A DNA stretch of 64,000 bases from Parelaphostrongylus tenuis (GCA_019055375.1 JAHQIW010005259.1:62001-126000); one strand, 5' to 3'; positions 11,582 to 24,603 are shown, numbered from the stretch's first letter. Notes: generated by a model from the letters alone, not told the origin. Program-made: numbers and translations.

Positions 11582-12396
11582 TCAGAATATTGATCTAAGG
11601 AGCACATTCCGATGTGGCGAAGAGAATGAACCTCCGAAAAGTGTAATGGCGACTTCGCAGTCATCTATAGCTTCAAGTTTTGCTGACATCTTTACTTTGT
11701 AAGCTTGATGTTTCGGTGAACAAGTGGTCTTCTCAGCCTCTGAAGCTGCAGTCATAGCAGCTACTTATCTCTCTTCAAGATCATCCCTCATAGCTTCAAA
11801 GCGTTTTTGTATGTTCAAATATTAGTTATTGTTATACTGTGGTCGGCGCGATTCCGCGTTTTCGACTTGAGTATTTTTTGTAAGCAAACATTGGAATCTT
11901 CTAAAATCATAGTCTTCATAGCGCTAAAACAAATTTGTTGGAAAACTTGTGGTAATCCTCTTCGATTTTGTAAAAAAGACGCGCTCTCAGGAACCAACTT
12001 TATAATTTGACTAAAACGCAGTTTATAGAGGCTTTACTATTTCTTTTTTTGAACTTAGCAACTTTCTCTTCTTTTCACGACAAATGGAATCTTGAACGAT
12101 GGAAGTAGGGTATATCTTGTAAAACTTGGCATTGGCGATATTTGATTAGAGACTTCAGTTCACTAATGTGGTCTATCTCGTGATAATACTTCTATTGGGC
12201 GACTTCTACGTCTAACGTTGTGAGTGATGCTTCTGGAATTATGAGTAACTGTGGATGGTTCCATCGCCATGTAAGCTCGGCCTCCTGTTATCCTGTTCAT
12301 CCCAGCCTCAACCGTGATGCCAATGTGGCGTTCCTCAGGGGTTATCTTAGCTTCAATTTTTTCCGTTAAGATCTCCAATTTTTTGATCTTCATCAT
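11582..12396 (-). pseudogene. Decayed reading frame with helical, Glu/Lys-rich segments
   Basis: The minus strand is open at 12396-12163 (77 codons; contains EAGMNRITGGRAYMAMEPST). It is coding-like again in one frame from about 11812 to a TGA at 11582, with a single internal stop (QKRFEAMRDDLEER, stop, VAAMTAASEAEK). Composition suggests a coiled-coil protein, possibly from a retroelement or a dead host gene. No family is recognised, and the 350 bases between the parts do not read cleanly. Confidence 0.3.
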
Positions 12397-14612
12397 AGCT
12401 CAGTGTCAGTCACAAACAGCGGACATCGTTGAGTTGGTGTTGATCGGCATAACTTCATCCTCAGGAATCCGATTCAGCTGTCAATTGTTTAAAACAGGTC
12501 AGTGTTCATGACTAAAATTGCGTTAGCGAGAATGTTGACACCAAAGATCTTCTATTATTATAGGTTCCAACAAATAGTTCTTCTCTAGTGTCAGGTGCAG
12601 CGTGGTGTGAGTGACATCTTCTTGCATCTGCCAGTGCAATGATATCGTACTTTATCCACCTTGCTTGCATGATCAGGTTCTCATAAGAAGATTCGTATGC
12701 AAGTGTGCGCACATTATAGGTTCAGGTTGTCACTTTGATTCCTTGAAATTTAGGAGGTCTGGAACAGTTTCAAGGTTCAGCGGTCTATCCGCTCTCGCTC
12801 TACCGAACGCTGTCGTATAGAGGGTTCCTACGGAGTCAGGGAAATAGGACCTACTTAATTTACTATGTTACTACTGAAATTTTCGTATCGCTGAGCGTGA
12901 GAGCTGAATACCCAAGGGCAACTTTTCCGATCTCATTCAGAGTGAACGAGAAGGATTTTACTGATTGGAAGTTACTCCTAAGCATCGCTCATTGTACTTT
13001 TTGATCTCTTGTGTATGTTTTTGGATAACTTGATATTTTTTGAGAACAGAAGGTATTTGCCAAATAAACGCTGCAGAAACAGCAATCTATCCTTTAATAT
13101 CGCTTTCGGTTCGCGTTTATACCCCTTATCCATCACCTGGGAACGCTCCACATGAACTCGTGACAAATGGCCAACTATTTTGAATATAAGAAAAAGGGCA
13201 TTTATATTATGACTTAAACAGTCATAATGCATAATAAACTTGCAGTGAACATTCCTTCTTAGAAGGAACAAGAAAAACGGTGATATGAAAACAAAGTCAT
13301 TTTGTAGTTCGTCGTTGGTAATTGCTCAGTTCTAATAAGATCAAATCACAAACTAATTACAATTTTTATTTATTTTCAAATTTCTATTTTCTGAAAAATG
13401 TCACGATATAAATTTGAAACAAAAGCTTATTCTTACTCGGCTCCAGACTTTTTCTTTCTCAGTTCACCTTGAATAGTAGTGCTGTTATTTTTTGTCAAGA
13501 CCTTCTGTACAATGCTAACAAATTTCCTCAGGAAACTGAAGTGCCACTCAACTTAAAGCAAGTTTTAGTCCATTACATCCTTCTGATGCTGGGTGAAAGA
13601 TTTACGGCCGAAGTTTTGACTTGAGTTTATGCTGATGTCTTTCGCATCTACTGTAGTTAGCAGCACTTCTTACTTTCAATCATACTCGCGTTACCATCAG
13701 CAAAGGTTTTTGAAACTTTCTTCTCCTAGGACCTGCTACTACACGAGGGTGTTGCTATGTCATCGGTGCCATTTACTAGTACTCGAATCGATTTTTTGTG
13801 GAGTCCTTATAAGACCGGTCTACAGCTTCTCCATTTGGATAAAAGAGAGTGATTCTCCAAAGGAAGTTTCGTATCAACTTCTCGACCATGAAGGCATGAG
13901 CAGAATAGTGAGCTGGAATTAACCATATAGACTATCTCCTCGTGATTATCACAATCGCTGAATCTTCGTTACTCGTCCCTGGCTCATGTAAAGTATGTTC
14001 AGTAAGCTGATGCAATACACCGAAATCATTAAAGTAAGGGTCGCGCTTTTGTCAGCATATAACGGTAACACTTTTACACGATAACGAACCAAAATACTAC
14101 AGAAGCCAAATGTAGACCGAGTCCTCCTTAAAGGAATCGCCACTTGCAATGGTCTAAAATCTTATGCAGCTGGAAAAGCTAGACTTGTCTCCCGTGGACA
14201 AAACGTACGGATTTTTTTGTTTCAATACCGAATGATGGGGTTTGTTCTGATTTGAGACACTTTACTTTGCAACTATAGGTTGCAAAGAATAACATTTACT
14301 GTGAATTAATAATAATTTTCGCTCCTGTATCTTCAATACAATCCGTGTTCTGCTCCAAATTAGAAGGTTTTGTTAACTTACATAAAAGGCGTTGTTCTGC
14401 GTAGAAATCGAGCGGTACGCTTACGTTATTGTAAGTTGAAAAGCAAAGGATTCACTCTTACATTTATACTTTGCCATTTCTCATGAGTGGCTGTTCAAAA
14501 TGCCTCATTACTGAGATATCATTGCACCTCCTACATTAGTATTTGTCATTGCAGTACTTTATACGTCGTAAAAAGAGTGCGATAGAATCTTGACCTTAAA
14601 GCTCCAGTATTG
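12397..14612. other. No supported gene
   Basis: Coding-like pieces on both strands (minus 12978-13271, plus 13629-13922, 97 codons each) lack consistent splice sites and known motifs. They may be repeat-derived. Confidence 0.4.
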
Positions 14613-15184
14613 GGTCTTCTCATAAGTTTTGGCACTATAGCAATAAACATCAAAATTATTAGCCAGAAACAATTAAAATTGCTTAACAACACTAATCAAA
14701 ATTTCCTCCATCGTTCTTAATACATTTTTGCCATCTTTCAACTAAAAAATCAATACCGTTATGTGCAGAATGTTTTGAGCTTTCTTCTGGTAGCCATACT
14801 TGCTGCAATATGACACCTCAGCTAAGCCTTTATCGCAATTCGCTGGCTTATGAGTAGGAATTGGGACGCGATACACAGACCGCTTTCAAGAATATCAAAA
14901 AGGCTTAAGGGCTTGTGTTCAGTCGAACAGTTATATTTACTGAGCTTCGCCATGATGCCATGAGGCCATGAGGCCATGATGCGGTAAGTATGGGCAAATT
15001 TGATACCAAAGGAAAGCTCAGAAAATTGTGTATGAAGCAGTACTGATTTATGGCCTGAGGAATAGCAGAAATGTGTTTAAATTGACTGTACATATTTTGA
15101 ATAGTGCTGTCAAGTAATTTCAATTACTTCTGCTTAGTAAAATTTGCTATTTATTGCTCCAGTGTTAAAACTTATGAGAAGACC
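14613..15184 (-). mobile_element. Second copy of the same deleted mariner element
   Basis: The ends GGTCTTCTCATAAGTTTTGG and CCAGTGTTAAAACTTATGAG match those of the 658-1228 copy. The length (572 against 571 bases) is nearly identical, and TA follows the right end. On the minus strand the transposase tail can still be read across frameshifts (NGIDFL, then ERWQKC-like residues). Equal length suggests both came from one deletion derivative that spread as a non-autonomous family. Confidence 0.75.
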
Positions 15185-15894
15185 TATCAAGTAGTAGCTC
15201 CGTAATTCTCATCTCCGGGGCTAGTATATCTGAACATTTAGTCAAGTCACTTAGCTACCAAAATCATTTACCTGCCTAACTAGCATTTACGCTGTTACAG
15301 CATTTCACAGCAGAACAGTAGCCATGATTTAACAGTTTCTCTATATCGAACCTCACGTAATGAAACCAGGAACGTAGGTGCAGTTTTTATGTAGCTTCTA
15401 ACTCACAGAATTAATTTTCACGCAAAACGAACTCCTTTGATGAGTATGTTCTTACAGTTCCACGTCATCTCAATATCAGTTTCTATACAACCCCTAGTTG
15501 CACTTCCTAGTGTTTGATGAATGCACATAATACATGTCGCGCATACGTAGATGTTTTGTTCATACGTAGATAATCATGGCTTTTCATGTTCCCAGGATTT
15601 CTCGACAAACCTGCTGGCTCCTTCCACTGATTCTTTAAAAATTCTGTTTACCACTAAGTAACTGATGCTTAATCTTTATTTATATTTTCATAATGATGGA
15701 TAACACAAAACCATAGCCTGCAGGTCTTCTAATAAGTAGAATTGAATGCATATGCCAGAAAAGTCAAATCAAGCAGTTTATTGGTTAGTACTGGATTGCA
15801 AAAAATTTCCAGGACTTTTTCGTTTTTCTTCCATTATTCTTCATGCCTTCAAGCTTTTGTTCTTACTACCGTTTAGAGCTGCTTCTTGCGCTTA

Positions 15895-16090
15895 TTTTGA
15901 TATATAAACTTATACATTTGTTGTGAGATGGAATTGTCTCGAGAGCAAAATCGATTGCTGATGCCACACGAGTATCGTTTCGTGGCAAAGCAACACTTGA
16001 ACCCTAGAGATACTTGTATAGCATCAATGAACGTTTTTGCTCTCGCGACAATTCCATCTTAAAACAGCTGTATAAGTATTATATCTCAAA
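15895..16090. repeat. Small inverted-repeat (MITE-like) element
   Basis: The left arm (GAGATGGAATTGTCTCGAGA, GCAAAA) and right arm (TTTTTGCTCTCGCGACAATT, CCATCTT) are complementary over about 55 bases. The AGATGGAATTGTC core is shared with the larger element at 44,927-45,340. Confidence 0.6.
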
Positions 16091-18015
16091 AAACCGGATT
16101 TCACACATTACATTTTATATTCTGAACAAATTTCTATACTTCTCACTCAATACGAAAGCTGTCATAAAATGATTTTCGTAACATCCGCATGTTTTGAGTA
16201 TTGGCTTTGGATTTTGACTATCATCAGACCTTTGCAAAGTATTTATCAGATAAAGCAGTTTTGTTATCGAGTACTTCATTATTTTGGACCACAAAATATC
16301 TAATGTCTTCTGAGATAATGAAGTTTGAAAAGTTTTACCATGGCCAGAAACGTTATGGACAATTGCTTTCCGTCTTTTCTTGCACTCTATGGAATTTAAT
16401 CAGCCACAAGACTCTTACAACGATTTTCCGGTTGTCTTAAAAATTTTTTGTGAGATAATTTCCCGAATTTGCAGTGGAAGCGGCTTTCACTCTACCGAGT
16501 GCATCAGTGCTTCTTTTGGAAAAAAATAAAAATTGAAAGCTCTTCAAAGTTTGCGAAACAGTTGTGATGAGTAGTGAAGAGTATTAGTTGTGATTATGTT
16601 TTTCACCAAAAAAACCATTTAACGTAGAGCATATAAGAGCATTCGATGAGCATTCATGAAACTCGTTATACAGAATATGATTCACTTAAGTACTCCTTTC
16701 CTATATCATCACTGTGCCTACGCATCGCAACAGTATGGTGACATAGCGAATGTTGTCATAGGTGTTAAGTAAATTCATCAGTCTTTTACTCACTCCTACG
16801 AGCGCTGATGATCTAGTGGTATGTTAAAGGTGAAAACTGTCTACAATTTACGCCATTCTTCTGCATATGAAAGGTTAGTGATGGACAATTTTTTATTATA
16901 TATTGTGAACGTACTTAGGGAAATATTTTTAGGGCATTCGTGACTATGCTCAGCACTCATTTTTCATCCCAGACGTAATATTGCTTATTGTGCTGGATTG
17001 AAGGCAAAGCCTCCGCGCTCAGAAAATCATTTGCATTTTTCATTAGTAAAAGTCATCGGTACTACTCTATCTACACTGTAAGATATCGATTGCCACAGGA
17101 GACACGTATCCTATTTGTGCAGCAGTGTATCCCACTAATAACAGCAGCAATGTACAGGAGTTGAACACAGTAAAAACGTCAAATATAGGACATAGTTCTC
17201 TAATTAGTTTGTAAAGATGTTGCCACGCTTATTCCATCTAAATGAGTCAATATCGCCTCAAAGTGACGAGTTTAACATTTTCTCTTGAAAACCCATCTGC
17301 GATAACCACGTGTCCAAATTCATTGTCATCTTGACACCTCCACTGTTACTGTCTAGTAAGGGTGCTCTCTAGAATATTTTTTGTAATAACAAAGAGAGAG
17401 AATCCTGCCCAAACGGTTTATTGGCACGCAACTGGAAATCGTGCTGGAATTCTTAAATTCTGTGTGAACAACGATTGCTCAACTACTCGAGTGAGGAGAA
17501 TTATAGCTCTGCTTAGATTACGCCGGCCGTGACGTCTATAGTAGGAAGCTATAAATTAGAGACAGAAAGAAGGAAAAAACTAAGTACAGAGATTTAAAAC
17601 ACTGAGAATGAAATGTCAGTTGAAGATGTTTGAGAATAGAATTAAAATCTTGAATAGCACTAAAATTCAAGTATTGAAGCGTTGGATTTTTATCTAATAA
17701 TGCTCATTAGAGACCGGCATTGTGATAATCAAGCGAAAATTCTTTTCCCTCTATTCATCGATGAAATAACTCAGCTTAAAGTAGCCATAAGCTTTTCCTA
17801 CACGTGTCTCTCTGTAATCAAATGAGAGAAATTCATTAAATAGAAGAAAAGGTTTTATGAGAAAGTGAGTGATATCCTTTTGCACAATAAAACCAAAGAA
17901 AATACTCTCGAATTCATATGCCCGATTGGTTTTCTTTGCTCTAAATCGCCTTGTTAAATTCCTATTAAGCTCAGATTTTTAGAAGAATATAGTCTGATTA
18001 CCGTTCTATGTTTAG
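16091..18015. other. No gene seen
   Basis: Only short frames. The best, 79 codons at 16201-16440, is AT-rich and unrecognised. Confidence 0.5.
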
Positions 18016-18124
18016 TCACTCCAACAGCACGAGACAAGATTCATATAAAGTGTTCGAAGACGCCCACCTAAGGTTAGACAGGCGTCTGTTCTCTCGCCTC
18101 AACGGATTTCTCGGTGTATCGCAG
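18016..18124 (+). CDS. Candidate internal exon
   Basis: TATGTTTAG acceptor and CAG/GTAAGT donor bound 109 bases with only one open frame (entry phase 1, exit phase 0). It reads SHSNSTRQDSYKVFEDAHLR, then LDRRLFSRLNGFLGVSQ. It is more GC-rich than its flanks. Two different downstream exons fit its phase: 18274-18471 after a TTTTATAG acceptor, and 19254-19318. I do not recognise the protein. Confidence 0.35.
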
Positions 18125-18273
18125 GTAAGTGCTACCTCAGATAAAAGGATTTGTCTGGTCTGATCCCGAATTGTTAGCACGCGAATGTGTGTAACATAAA
18201 TTCCACCAAATTCACCTCTGGATACGCAGTCACCAGATCCACTCTGCTGGAAGAGGCACTTTTCATTTTATAG

Positions 18274-18471
18274 GTCATGTTGTGGTTTTTGCACCTTCAA
18301 CAATGCACCCACCACTTTCTTGATTACTCCATCTTGCTAGGCTTGTGTTGTTTTAAGAGTTTTCGGCAACAAAAATCTACGGTTTTTTCTTCTCCAGCGA
18401 CTTCTTCATGGGTCACCATTCTTCATAAATTATCTTCGTTAGCATTTTTCTGTATGCAACCTGTGTCGTAA
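18274..18471 (+). CDS. Possible exon following the 18,016 exon
   Basis: It begins after a very good acceptor (CATTTTATAG), continues in phase 0 from the preceding candidate exon, and stays open for 65 codons to TAA. The product is hydrophobic and Cys/Leu/Ser-rich (HFLDYSILLGLCCFKSF) and unrecognised. An AT-rich frame of this length can arise by chance. Confidence 0.2.
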   Translation, partial: VMLWFLHLQQCTHHFLDYSILLGLCCFKSFRQQKSTVFSSPATSSWVTILHKLSSLAFFCMQPVS

Positions 18472-19253
18472 TCATAACAATTGGATGTGAGTCGTATTGG
18501 AAATCATGCACAATTTTATTTATCAATATCTTCTCACCTGCTTAAAGATATCTTCTGATGGGCACAGTTTGCATTTGCTAGCTTTTCTGTGCATTTTTTT
18601 CTGAAGCTTTCCTCAGCTGCAGTCGTTATTACTCAACAGCAGTAGCCCCGATGCAAAGGCCTCTTTTGACGAATGGCTGGAGAAATGAGCAAACCAATTC
18701 AGGGTTGAAGCTGACTTAGAAGTTTTGATAATTGTCCACATGAAAGGTTCTACTTTCCATAATTTAGAACTTTTTGCTTCATAAAATAGTTCCATCGTCT
18801 TGGTAATCTTCTGCGTAGCTTTGAACAGTGTTCCATTTATCCTTCATTAGGTACGCTCATCATTTTCCTCCGAGCGCGCATAATCTTGACGATGTGGTCA
18901 AAGATTTATAGCTTTTGAAAAAGCATTGAAAGGATCAATAAAGCGCGTAATTGCTAAGATTAAAATGAAGTGGCATAAAATGAGCATCAAAACTCGGAAA
19001 GGCGTAAATACGCTCATGATTTTCGTATTATTTCCACCTTTTATTGGTTTTTTATATGTTCTGTTCTCAAAAGCTATGAAGCTATGTACGCTTCGTCAAG
19101 CTGTAGGAACATTGATTCTCTTTTTTATACAGGAAATAAAAGCTGAAAGAATAAACGGTTGGGCGCCTATCAATCTGTGAGAAATGAGCCATGCATTCGA
19201 TTCGATCAAACATTGTGGAAGTGATAGAATGTAGCCAGTGCTTTTGCTTCCAG

Positions 19254-19974
19254 ATATATATTGCCGTTAAATTCCGAGCAGCGACCATGGAAGGATTGGT
19301 GGCCTCGAGAAGGAACAAGTAAGTCACTTGTCCAGGGAGCACTGTAGGCACTTTTAGGTACTGAGCTACACATCGCATCGCTTACTCCAGAAAAACTAAC
19401 ATATCCTAATTACCAGCGACTTCCAATGGCAAAGGCTCCATACCCTATATCTCTGATGTCTCACAACGCCAAAACAAGCTCGAAAAATGTTCAGCAGGTT
19501 AACAAAAGGAATAGAGTGGAGATTTGAAAATCGCAATCAAGCTAAAACGCGAACCCAATCACTTTGGTGCATGGAAGTTGCAAGACAATGAAATGATTAG
19601 AATTGCTCAACTCACATGAAACATGCACATGGATTATCTGAATAACTTGGAAATGAACCTATAAGATCCTGCAATAAAAACTCAAAGAATATAAAAAATT
19701 CATTGCGCTCTCAAAACCTTGAAAATACTGGTTAGTACGACTGTACATCTTTCCATCAAGGCAGTTTATTTACTTTATACAGCTCAGCAATATGGTCTCG
19801 ATTTTCGACGTCGGCTACATCAACATCGACATTATGAAGGAAGGCTCCTATTTAGGGATGGTTAATGCGGTCGGAAAATTCCACGACCGACTATCTTTCA
19901 ATTGCTGCGCTGTTCAAATAATTCAACGTTCCTTGGTCAAAGACACGAGATTGACAATAACAAAATTTATTTGA
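19254..19974 (+). CDS. Possible two-exon segment
   Basis: Exon 19254-19318 (TTGCTTCCAG acceptor, AA/GTAAGT donor) reads IYIAVKFRAATMEGLVASRR. Exon 19788-19974 (AGCTCAG acceptor) continues in matching phase 2 with NMVSIFDVGYINIDIMKEGS, staying open to TGA at 19974. Phase agreement supports a link, but the first exon also has a second open frame and no family is recognised. It lies directly before a minus-strand reverse-transcriptase-like fragment, so repeat-derived sequence is a real alternative. Confidence 0.25.
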
Positions 19975-19989
19975 AAATTAGTGGCAGAC

Positions 19990-20070
19990 ATTCCGGTGAT
20001 ATAGCCTCCTGCAGAGCCTGGAAAGATCAAATTGACTTGCAGTCTACTCAGTCGAACACCTTTTCAGCGA
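19990..20070 (-). pseudogene. Possible reverse-transcriptase fragment
   Basis: The minus strand reads AEKVFD, stop, VDCKSI, stop, SFQALQEA..SPECL. With the stops restored this fits the KAFDxVExxxxxxALxxxGI pattern of RTE-type non-LTR reverse transcriptases. No other domain of the element was recognised nearby. Confidence 0.35.
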
Positions 20071-23000
20071 AAAAAATGTGACGCACAAGTTTTGATCTGT
20101 ACAGTAAACAGCTTCTTCTAAACACTTATCGTTACTTTCTTCGACAGTATTCATTAAAGCCAGCCGCACCGACACTTGTCTAGTTTAGGTCGGAGGAAAT
20201 CAATTTGACGTATGAATATGAAAGAATAATGACGTATAAACTTCAGGTGAAGTGTGGTCACGAAGTACTGTTTGTTTTGGCCTATTTTATGAGTTTTGAA
20301 AGTTCTTTAGTAATGCTTTGGAAATTTTTCGACTTTTTTCGACTTCGACGAAAAATTTTTCGAGATATTCGACTTTTGTGCAAGGGTGCTAACTTTGACA
20401 CCGAAATCTTCGTCGCCATATTTTGTGCCCCATACGTTTCTATTTGCGTGGTTTACTTGACCTTGAGCTTTCCAACGAAATGCTTTTTTACTCAGATGCG
20501 GAGCTATATACCCGTTCTGCCACTACTCGTCCTCGTATGTCTTAAAGAGATTATGTATATCGTATCTGAAACTCATGCAGTCGCCGTCTACACCACTAGT
20601 ACAACTGATGCAGTATTTTGTTCCTTATAAACTTGCTGGTATTTTATTTGCTGCTACTATCTCTAACTGGCCCCTATTAAGCAGGCTTTGAGGCGTAGTT
20701 TCTTCTTTAGATCTGACCTCAAAAGTTGGTGCTAACTATTTAAGAAGGGTTACTTTTTATGTCATATCTAGAAAGTGAGAGATGGTATGTATGGAGGTGA
20801 TGTAAGAATAGTTGTCAATGAACAATCGCTTATATATCTACGGTCAATTATTGACTGACCTACTATTGGGGCTTCCATCTTGAATATAAAGACTATAGCA
20901 AAGCTTGAAACCAGTTGTTGCCTCACCACCAACCTTAGTATTTGTGCTAAGTGATTCCTGCACCTTTACAGATTAAGCGATCTTAGCACTTCTTTGAGAA
21001 GGCCATGATCTATCGAACTGAAAACTCATGCTTATAGCTCTTTCGTGCTCGGTAAGGAATTCGCGTATGGCTTGCCTAGCGGAGTCATGAGACGCGTTTG
21101 TATTAAGGCGGTCACTTTGAAAGACTCTATCACTTACACGCTGTTGGCAGACCATTACGGAGACGATCCAAAAACATAAGGGTGTTTGCGAAATGGTTTT
21201 GGATGTGTTTTAGCGCTGGATCAGTATTATAGTTTATACCACTTTATTCGATTCGTGAGCCCTCCTGAACAGCTGGTGATATGTCTAACCTTTAACTTTG
21301 AAGGATCGGTAGACGTAATGTTGTCAGTGAACGTTTATTTGCGCGTTTTAAAAAGTGGGTTTAAGGTTGGGCATGGTGTTAGTTCAATTTTAAGCCAAGA
21401 AATGACTAATAATTTAGATACAACCACGTTTGCCACTTTGATCCATTCCTGTGTAGTTTTGGTTTCCATTTTTGAATTGCAGTTCAGGTGATAACGGTGG
21501 CGAAAAAGACCCTAAAAGTCTTTCCCCATTTCAAACATCTAGCTGATAAGAATAAAATCCTGACCTCTATCATTAACTGATATTCTAATTTTTTAAGTTA
21601 TCCTACTTTTCATACCTTTCATATGCCACTTATTGTCTTCTGTAGAATTTGAATAGGGCTTTTTCTTGCAATAATGGTCAAAGATTCTAACATTTCTCTT
21701 CGAAAAGTGGATTTTGAAATACTCTTGAGGGAAGGAGGTGATATAATGATTCTATTTCTCCTAGTTCATTCATAGTAGTGAATGAACTCTAACTTTGTAA
21801 CGGTGCCAGTCTTGAAAACTCATATAGCTATATGTGATCTTATGTAATGTTTCTTTAAGGAAAGTTACGTTGGTGAGAAACTTGAATGAAGCAAATCCAA
21901 AAAACGAGCGTACTCTGGCGGATAAGGACATAGTTATTTTTATGGAGACCTTTCACTTATCTGGCACGCTATCGACGCTATTTTGACTAATGAGGCTTTC
22001 GCCATGGTAATTCGTTCTTTTATCGAAGATGATCCAAGCGATTTGCTCGTTGTTTTCAATTTTTCGCATAAAGTTAATTTATAACCTGACCGAGTAGAAA
22101 TGCTAATTGACTGACTCTTTGTTCTTCCAGAGGTGTTCCTTCGAACATTAAACACATTGAAATTTTTTGAACCCATACCTACTCAGTTGAGCACACATTT
22201 TGTCCTACTCTGAATCGAAGAGCTTTTTGTGCAGTAGTGGCATTTCGATATCTCCCCTTTGATTAACCGCATAATTCGTGTAGCCGTTCTTGATTTATAT
22301 ATCTGAAACGAATTATCGTTTTATACAGCGGTGAAAAATGAACTGTCTATCTAGCTAAGGTAATCTTTTATCTAGGTAAAAGGATTTCTTTGACGAAACG
22401 AAAGTGTGTTACAAGTGCTTAACGAAGTATTCAAAAAGACCGACTGTCTTTTTTGGTAAAACACTCCACAGACCAGCACACAAAATTAATCTTCTGGTTT
22501 TGAACTTCATGCAAACATCAACCAATTCATAGATGACGGCTAATGGAAATGTAATAAAAATTTGTCAGATTCTCAAGGTTTTCATCAACAATATACAAGC
22601 TTGCCTATTGTTTGACGATAGAATCGCGACATTTTGGAGACTAGCAGCCGTCTTTTTTTCGCTAATTTTTTGTTCCATTAACGCACGGATTTTAAATAGC
22701 GGAGTGATTGAATAAGAAAAATTTAATCTTCAAGGACAAATTTGCTTATACGATTGCATTGCTGAAGTTTGCTGTTTCTGTTTTGATACTTTAAAATTTC
22801 GGACAAGTAAACATTTTCGATAATCAAAAATTTTATTCATGGAATCAATACGGTTGTTCAAAAAATTTGCATGCCCTCTGAGATCAAGAAAGCAAGAAAT
22901 TTTGGTATGTCTCTCAAATCCCTGCAAATTTCAAATCTTCTTTTGTGAAACTGTCGGCAGCTATGAACATCCTTTGAAGAGAAATCAAAGGCAAGCATGG

Positions 23001-23210
23001 TTGCAAATCTGTTCAGCGACTATTCTGTGATGTATGAAGAAATTTTTTGAAAAGTGACTATTTTTAAATAAATCTTTGTAACATCAAATCGAGAGAAGCT
23101 TGCTTGTAGTGTTGACGTTGTTTGCTCATAAGCCGCTGCGTGTGCCATTTTCTTCCATTGGATTGGTTGCTTATCTAATGAAGCTAACGTTAATAAAATG
23201 TTGTTCGTAG
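20071..23210. other. No supported gene
   Basis: This stretch includes the 141-codon frame at 20205-20630 and the 101-codon frame at 21186-21491, both unrecognised. A further CTACTCAGTTGAGCAC motif at 22,178 resembles the reverse-transcriptase-like pieces at 2.3 and 20.0 kb. Confidence 0.4.
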
Positions 23211-23281
23211 GATTATAGAGGTTGCGTTTACAAGATCAAACATTGGGACTCATTCGCTAATTGGCAGACGTATTCAACAAT
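23211..23281 (+). CDS. Possible small internal exon
   Basis: TTGTTCGTAG acceptor and AT/GTAAGT donor bound 71 bases, open in frame 0: DYRGCVYKIKHWDSFANWQT. The two Trp, one Cys and good splice sites are suggestive. There is no confirmed partner exon. Confidence 0.25.
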
Positions 23282-24390
23282 GTAAGTTGCTGTTTCGATT
23301 TCTTTTTGATTGAATTACTCATTAAGTCTCACTTCTTTTTCGGTGCGTACATTTTTTTAATGGTAGAAAGATTTCAATCAAGAACTATTCAGCTATTCAT
23401 GAATATTTGTGAAATATGTAGCGCTTTTCTCGATTTTTAGTATGACCTCAAGTTCTTTTTACTTTAGGGAGGAAGAGAGATCACTCACTACCAAAAATTC
23501 CAAGTTTGCCCCGAGGAAAATTTTTGCTTATATTAAAGTCTTTTGTTTATATAATCAGTTATGTGAACTGCACTTAGTGTTTTCGAAGCGAATGTGTACA
23601 CACACTGCAATCTGTTCATGCTGAAAGAATGAATTACATCTTCAGTGTTCAATGGTGAATAAGGGTAAGCCAAGCTGTAGAAGGTGACTTTGACATTTGT
23701 TCAATAATATTAAACGTTTTCACATGAAGACCATCCAAATTGCAACCACCCACCCAGTGAACTTTGAATCATTTGCTTCTTGTTTTGGAGTTTTTTTTTT
23801 TTTGAAAAACTAAACCGTCATTCACTTGGACAACACATCTCGATTTCTTTTCATGTGATTACTTTCAATGATATGAACACCTTTCCGTCATATATAATTT
23901 GAACTTTCTCTACCATCTGATGAATGTTCTCCTCTCAATAGTTGGATAATTGGAGTACTCGTATAGAAAAGCTTCGTTCGTTTTGGTCATGTGCTAGATT
24001 CCTCTGAATTTCTTTTACTTGAAAGACGCAACAGATATCAGAAGCACAGCACAATTTTTTTAATCACTACTAATTTGATGAGAGATTGCTATGAGCACCT
24101 AACTATGATATGTAAGATATCTGAATGCACTTATAGATACTTCGGTGTAAATCATTATAGTAGAAATAAGCTTCCTTTTTGAAAGTGAATCCAGACCTCT
24201 CTTTTCAGACTCAGTGAGCCAATTAGTCGTGCGTTACCGAAGATGCCTTAGCATACAGGGTACAATCTCCTTTTACTAAGACGTATCAACTTATACGTGC
24301 ATCAGTGTGACTTTCCACGCATATTACCTTAATAGTTGAGCACATCGCTTCTCCAGATCACGAAATGCAGTGTGATACCTCATTATACTC

Positions 24391-24603
24391 TTAGTCTGCA
24401 TGAAAATTTGGCGGCAGAGAAGAATGCTCTTCTCCTGACGTCTCGAAAACCGCACTAAGTTTTTTCAGATTGCTACTAATAATCAGCTGTTGGGTATAAC
24501 GCCAAGTCGTCAGTGATTCGTAGTTCCAGTCTACATTCAACTTCTCTTCCTCATAAACCCTTCCATAGCCTGAGGGAGCTGTGGAGGTGGATCCCTGGTG
24601 CAC
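24391..24603 (-). CDS. Possible exon or decayed coding segment
   Basis: About 70 minus-strand codons read SGYGRVYEEEKLNVDWNYES followed by LTTWRYTQQLIISSNLKK and end LPPNFHAD before TAA. The composition is coding-like. There is no convincing acceptor in phase and no initiator ATG (the open frame starts at GTG after a stop). It may be a fragment of a multicopy element. Confidence 0.25.
   Translation of the reverse strand: MHQGSTSTAPSGYGRVYEEEKLNVDWNYESLTTWRYTQQLIISSNLKKLSAVFETSGEEHSSLPPNFHAD

Noticed and set aside
20205..20630. 141-codon plus-strand open frame
   Set aside because: It is T-rich with hydrophobic low-information sequence, contains repeated TTTTTCGAC runs, and has no splice context or motif. 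Length alone is not convincing in AT-rich DNA.
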